Below, piece after piece: positions 13,679 through 16,906 of a stretch of 16,906 nt of DNA. Both the position numbers and the translations under genes were made by a program. The stretch is from Bacteroidales bacterium (lineage in GTDB: Bacteria; Bacteroidota; Bacteroidia; Bacteroidales; F082). How positions within the stretch are numbered: the stretch's first letter is position 1; every line of letters begins with the position of its first letter. The notes beneath the pieces are model-generated. The model was not told the DNA's origin. It worked only from the letters and a program-made list of their open reading frames with translations, and made no database searches. The stretch spans positions 1 to 16,906 of the forward strand of contig CAAGMM010000260.1 in the NCBI GenBank assembly GCA_900771045.1, written 5' to 3'.

Positions 13679-14423
13679 CGAGGAAAGGCCAGAAATTCTT
13701 CTTTTTAACGCGTTCCGCGATGTTGGAGATATAATGGGTGCGGCGCGGAATGGCGGCAAGCATAACCGCGGCTTCGTCGAAACAGCCCATCTCGCGCAGA
13801 ATCTCAATCCTCTCAAGGTTGGCGGCTTCGTATCTCTCATCGGAGGGAGCATATCTGCCGTCGAGAAGGTCGTTGAGACGCTTCAGGTTTTTTATATATT
13901 CGGCCCGCACGGACTTGAAAAAACGTATTCCCCAAACGATCTTTTTTCTGTTCTTAATCCAGACGCCGAAACTCATCTTTCCCGAAAAGAGATATTTCAG
14001 CCTTGCCTGATACCTGTCGCGCACGAGGTCGTTGTAAGCCCACCACAGCAACCGGCGGATATACAGTTCCTTTTCCTCATCCATCTTTACCTTGGCTAAA
14101 AAGTCGCCGTAATGCCTGATGAGAGCCGTTTTTCCCTCATTACTGCCGAATTTGACACCGTAGAAACGCCAGTTGTTCCAAGTGTAGAAGACATCGGGTT
14201 TCTGTTCGCTGACAAAAGGCTCGACGAAATCCTCAATCCAAAACCAATGACCGCACGCAGGACAGACGATCAGTTTCTGCGGCTCCGTTATATAATTGTC
14301 GTTCAATGTCTTACCATCAGAATATAATATTGATTGGTTGACCATCTCCGACTTGAGCCGTTTTCCCTCGAGATGTGAACCGCAATTTGGGCAGCAGATG
14401 TAAAAAGTCTCGAACCTGATCAT
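13668..14423 (-). CDS. Uncharacterised protein with two CPxCG zinc-ribbon knuckles
   Basis: A 251-residue protein that I do not recognise as a named family. Two cysteine pairs, C11-P-N-C14-G and C54-P-A-C57-G, are arranged like the halves of a zinc ribbon with a 40-residue insertion. The middle part is rich in aromatic and basic residues (RRLLWWAYNDLVRDRYQARLKYLF, about 123-146), and a charged helical tail follows (YEAANLERIEILREMGCFDEAA, 198-219). There is no signal peptide, so it is probably cytoplasmic. It lies 15 bp downstream of the lipoprotein gene on the same strand and likely shares its transcript. It overlaps tcdA tail-to-tail by 11 bp. The N-terminus recalls Bacteroidetes CpXC/DUF2225-like proteins, but that is a loose impression. 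Confidence 0.75.
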   Translation of the reverse strand: MIRFETFYICCPNCGSHLEGKRLKSEMVNQSILYSDGKTLNDNYITEPQKLIVCPACGHWFWIEDFVEPFVSEQKPDVFYTWNNWRFYGVKFGSNEGKTALIRHYGDFLAKVKMDEEKELYIRRLLWWAYNDLVRDRYQARLKYLFSGKMSFGVWIKNRKKIVWGIRFFKSVRAEYIKNLKRLNDLLDGRYAPSDERYEAANLERIEILREMGCFDEAAVMLAAIPRRTHYISNIAERVKKKNFWPFLVTG

Positions 14424-14438
14424 ATTCCTGTTTTCTTA

Positions 14439-15455
14439 TTATTTCTGCGGTTCCGTGACGAATCCCCATTCAGGATAGTCGCGGTAAATCTGGTTCATCG
14501 TCTCTATGGCGATGGAATAGCTCTTTTCAACATTGATTTTCGACGACACCAATCCGAGGCCGCCGCTGATGTTAGTGTATTCCGGCGAGTCCTGTATGAC
14601 GCTTTCCGAACTGCTGATGACGGTGTAGTTGTAAAGTTCCTCGCCCGCCGCCGACACGACGATGGTGAAGTTTTTGTACCATCTCCGCACACCCGCCGGC
14701 GAGTTGTTCTTGATGTTGTCGTCGGCAAGCATTATGTCGAAAAACGTATCGGGCGTGTAATAAATATGCAGATATGAATTGTCCATGTACAGGCTTTCGG
14801 GTGTGCCGTTGCCTAAATACCATTTCACGGAATGGTCTGTCGTGTCGTTCTCGCCCGGGTTAAGCTGTCTGTAGTTGAAAAAGCCGGTCACTTCGTAATA
14901 AGGAGCCCACGGCTGTGACAGGTCTTTGCGTTTCCAGCGTATATCCGAATTGTAACTGCCCAAGAATGAAATCTTGCTGTTATACGGCCACGTTATATCT
15001 ATATCCGAAACCAATTTAAGCCTCGTCGTCACCTCATTTCCCGAACGGTCGCGGACATAAAGGTCGTATTCGTCGCCGGCGGTGAGTTTCTCGGTCGTGA
15101 AATAGACGAGTTGCCTTCTGCCGCTGTAAAAGGGCGAAGTGCCATCCCAGGGCTTATAGACCGATGTCGTGTCGAAGGCGATGGAGTCTTTCGGTTCTTT
15201 TCTGTTTATCAGGCGCACGTAAAGCTTATAGTCGTAGTTGTTCAGTGCATAATCCTGCGTCCCGACGGTCGCGTCTCCGTTAAACGACTTCGTTATCTTC
15301 AGAAAATTGGTGTCAGATTCCGGATTGAGAAATCCGTAGATAATCATTGTCGGGTCGGCATCAGTGTAGATGTTGAAGTCCTTTTCCTTGTTGCAGGACG
15401 CAACCACAGCAAGAAGCATCAAACAACAAACCGCTATTTTTACTGTTCTGTTCAT
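14439..15455 (-). CDS. Surface or periplasmic lipoprotein, beta-rich, possibly DUF4249-like
   Basis: A 338-residue lipoprotein: a basic N-terminus, a hydrophobic stretch 6-19, and a lipobox VVASC with lipidated C21 followed by NKEKD. The mature part starts with a strand typical of Bacteroidetes Ig-like lipoproteins (MIIYGFLNPESDTNFLKITKSF, 37-58). It then has further strands with LTAGDEYDLYVRD (124-136) and ends in the pair of motifs SGGLGLVSSK and YPEWGF. DUF4249 proteins share the opening and the GLG(L/V)F ending, so that family is the best guess. No enzyme motif is visible. A -7 box sits just upstream. Likely first gene of a two-gene transcript with the zinc-ribbon protein. Confidence 0.75.
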   Translation of the reverse strand: MNRTVKIAVCCLMLLAVVASCNKEKDFNIYTDADPTMIIYGFLNPESDTNFLKITKSFNGDATVGTQDYALNNYDYKLYVRLINRKEPKDSIAFDTTSVYKPWDGTSPFYSGRRQLVYFTTEKLTAGDEYDLYVRDRSGNEVTTRLKLVSDIDITWPYNSKISFLGSYNSDIRWKRKDLSQPWAPYYEVTGFFNYRQLNPGENDTTDHSVKWYLGNGTPESLYMDNSYLHIYYTPDTFFDIMLADDNIKNNSPAGVRRWYKNFTIVVSAAGEELYNYTVISSSESVIQDSPEYTNISGGLGLVSSKINVEKSYSIAIETMNQIYRDYPEWGFVTEPQK

Positions 15456-15475
15456 AATAATGAAATGATATTTGG

Positions 15476-15483
15476 CAAAGATA
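15476..15483 (-). promoter_or_regulatory. Bacteroidetes -7 box of the lipoprotein gene
   Basis: On the minus strand the sequence is TATCTTTG, an exact TAnnTTTG match 20 bp before the lipoprotein ATG at 15455. An A/T-rich tract (eight T's on the plus strand, from 15487) lies just upstream. No clear -33 element is seen. Confidence 0.65.
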
Positions 15484-15604
15484 CGATTTTTTTTCTAATG
15501 GTGAAAAAAAATTACGACCTGCCGTCAGAAGACCTAAATTCAGGAGACGAATGCAACTTTTGCGGAGGGAAAATGAATTTGACGATTAGACTTATTGACA
15601 ATTT

Positions 15605-15635
15605 AACCCTAAACCCTGACCCCTAAACCCTAAAT
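15605..15635. repeat. Telomere-like CCCTAAA array in the intergenic region
   Basis: The plus strand carries AACCCTAAACCCTGACC immediately followed by CCTAAACCCTAAAT, four imperfect copies of a CCCTAAA-type heptamer. It occupies the 221-bp gap between the flavodiiron and lipoprotein genes. Its function is unknown; it may be slippage-derived. Confidence 0.7.
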
Positions 15636-15661
15636 ACGTGAATATCGTAAGCAGCCCACGA

Positions 15662-15699
15662 CTCACGGCTCATTGCTCACGGCTCATTGCTCACGGCTC
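15662..15699. repeat. 14-bp tandem repeat overlapping the flavodiiron stop codon
   Basis: CTCACGGCTCATTG occurs at 15662-15675 and 15676-15689, and a third partial copy (CTCACGGCTC) at 15690-15699. The flavodiiron gene's stop (15677-15679, minus strand) and its last residues AVSNEP are encoded inside the array. Confidence 0.8.
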
Positions 15700-16867
15700 C
15701 GACTTTCCTTCCGAGTTCGAAGAGTTTTTCGATATCGTCTTCCCTTATCGGTGCGCCTTTCACCTCGACACTGTCGGCGACGAGGTTCCATTTTCCCTCT
15801 TCGGCGAACTGCGATAAAGCCTTCAGACCGCCGCCGCTCCAGCTCATCCCGCCGAAAAGTCCGTAAACCTTGTTCTGAGGCTTGAACTCGTTGAGTTCGT
15901 GCACAAGCATCGTCATATTGGGGAACATATTGCCGTAATGGGCGCAGGCTCCGATGATGACGCCTTTGTACTTCCAGATGTCGCTCATTATGAACGACGG
16001 CTCCGTCCGTGCGACGTCATAGACCTTAATCTCCCTGATGCCGGCGGCTGCCACTCCCTCGGCGATGATGTCGGCCATGCGTGCCGTGTTGCCGTACATC
16101 GAGCCATAAACGACGACGACGCCTTCTTCCGACTGATGAGAACTCCATTTCGTGTAGTTTTCAAGCACATGTCCGATGTCTTTTCTCCAAATCAGGCCGT
16201 GTGACGGCGCGATCATCTTGATTTTGAGGCCTCCGAGCCGCTGAATGGCCTTGAGTGTCGGCGCAGCGACCTTGCCGACGATGTTAGCGTAATAACGCCT
16301 CATATCGTCTTCGTAAAAGCCCACGTTCACTTCGTCGTCGAATATGCCGCCGCAGAGTGCCCCGAAGCCGCCGAAAGCGTCGTTTGAGAACAAAATTCCC
16401 GTCTCCTGTTCAAACGTCACCATCGATTCGGGCCAGTGAACCATCGGGACGGCGAAAAACTGCAGTTTGTGCCTGCCGATGTCCAAAACATCACCGTCAG
16501 CCACGATTTTCCTGTTGCGGATCTCCCCATAAAACGCTTCGAGGGGCGCAAAAGTCTTCGCATTGCCCACAACCGTTATCTCCGGATATTCCCCGATGAC
16601 CGCCGCGAGAGCACCGCTGTGGTCGGGCTCGGCATGATTGACGACTAAGAAATCTATGTCGCGGCTGCCGAGTATCCGCTTGATTTTGTGCAGATATTCG
16701 TCGGCGAAACCGGCTTCGACAGGGTCTATCAGCGCCGTTTTGTCATCAACGATGAGGTAGGAATTATAAGATACGCCGTTCGGAATCTCGATGTGGTTCT
16801 CAAAATAGTCCGTGCGTCTGTCGTTGACGCCGACATAGAAAATGTTTTCAGAAAGATTTTTTATCAT
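15677..16867 (-). CDS. Flavodiiron protein (FprA/Roo type, O2/NO reductase)
   Basis: A 396-residue cytoplasmic enzyme that reduces O2 to water or NO to N2O and so protects anaerobes. The N-terminal metallo-beta-lactamase-like domain has the full diiron set: H78, E80, D82, H83 (NHAEPDH), H144 (VHWPES), D163 (SNDAFGG) and H223 (PSHGLIW). The C-terminal flavodoxin domain starts near 249, with the FMN phosphate loop YGSMYGNT at 254-261 and later GLFGGMSWSGGG (336-347). No rubredoxin domain is fused, so an outside electron donor is needed. The start at 16867 gives the usual N-terminus MIKNLSENIFYVG. The last residues (VSNEP) come from a tandem DNA repeat and may be a recent replacement of the original tail. 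Part of a dispersed repeat lies about 10 bp upstream of the start codon. Confidence 0.95.
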   Translation of the reverse strand: MIKNLSENIFYVGVNDRRTDYFENHIEIPNGVSYNSYLIVDDKTALIDPVEAGFADEYLHKIKRILGSRDIDFLVVNHAEPDHSGALAAVIGEYPEITVVGNAKTFAPLEAFYGEIRNRKIVADGDVLDIGRHKLQFFAVPMVHWPESMVTFEQETGILFSNDAFGGFGALCGGIFDDEVNVGFYEDDMRRYYANIVGKVAAPTLKAIQRLGGLKIKMIAPSHGLIWRKDIGHVLENYTKWSSHQSEEGVVVVYGSMYGNTARMADIIAEGVAAAGIREIKVYDVARTEPSFIMSDIWKYKGVIIGACAHYGNMFPNMTMLVHELNEFKPQNKVYGLFGGMSWSGGGLKALSQFAEEGKWNLVADSVEVKGAPIREDDIEKLFELGRKVGAVSNEP

Positions 16868-16877
16868 AATAGTTTAA

Positions 16878-16898
16878 GGTGGGTTTTATAAATTAATT
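16878..16898 (+). repeat. 21-bp dispersed repeat, copy 4 (right half diverged)
   Basis: GGTGGGTT, TTATA and AAATT match the other copies, and the preceding TTAA matches copy 3. The CACC end is replaced by AATT, so the hairpin cannot close. It lies in the leader of the flavodiiron gene, in the same orientation to that gene as copy 1 is to the partial frame at 1-110. Confidence 0.5.
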
Positions 16899-16906
16899 TC
16901 CTGTGA

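Noticed and set aside
15498..15626. Plus-strand small frame of 42 codons with a CNFCGGKM zinc-like motif
   Set aside because: Its tail (NLTLNPDP) is translated CCCTAAA-type repeat, no promoter box precedes it, and it overlaps the lipoprotein's upstream control region. Kept out as probably chance.
15605..15699. CRISPR-like array
   Set aside because: The units are 7 and 14 bp with no spacers and no cas genes.

Overview
The window looks like a piece of a Bacteroidales (phylum Bacteroidota) chromosome. Four things point there. Several genes are preceded by the Bacteroidetes -7 box TAnnTTTG (217-224, 2533-2540, 8582-8589, and 15476-15483 on the minus strand). The large secreted C10 peptidase ends in a type IX secretion (T9SS) C-terminal sorting domain. 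A gldF/gldG pair is present. Domain families such as DUF4340 and an anaerobe-type flavodiiron protein fit the same group. No rRNA, tRNA, CRISPR array or transposase was seen.

Region 1 (1-3470) is accessory DNA. A partial minus-strand frame runs off the left edge. It is followed by a two-gene cassette: a Fic-family protein with a class II-type inhibitory motif and a winged-helix tail, then, 2 bp later, a DUF262 (GmrS/ParB-like) plus HNH nuclease protein. The cassette has its own promoter overlapped by three TGCATAAA direct repeats. It sits between two direct, diverged copies of a 21-bp repeat. Next comes a second promoter and a three-gene toxin-antitoxin-like operon: Phd/YefM-type antitoxin, RelE/HigB (Gp49-like) toxin, HigA-like XRE antitoxin. 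Its last gene ends 9 bp before mnmE.

Region 2 (3472-8610) holds mnmE (tRNA wobble-uridine modification GTPase), a strong intergenic inverted repeat, and, convergent to mnmE, a 1095-residue secreted C10 cysteine peptidase. The peptidase has an inhibitory propeptide, an FN3 domain, a second FN3 that appears to contain a nested jelly-roll domain, four InlB-type B-repeats and a T9SS sorting domain. A 272-bp divergent intergenic region with two T-tracts and a good Bacteroidetes promoter follows.

Region 3 (8611-13678) is a tight plus-strand run of five genes: gldF, gldG, a DUF4340 membrane-anchored protein, gpmA (phosphoglycerate mutase) and tcdA (t6A dehydratase). Gaps are 7 bp, a 4-bp overlap, 23 bp and 2 bp, so a single promoter could drive all five. 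The ATPase expected to work with GldF/G is not in the window.

Region 4 (13668-16906) is on the minus strand. A lipoprotein and an unrecognised double-zinc-ribbon protein form a likely pair, the latter overlapping tcdA tail-to-tail by 11 bp. A 221-bp gap carrying a CCCTAAA-like array and a 14-bp tandem repeat follows, and then a complete flavodiiron protein whose stop codon lies inside the tandem repeat. The best candidates for something undescribed are the Fic + DUF262-HNH cassette with its flanking repeats, and the hybrid three-gene toxin-antitoxin operon beside it.
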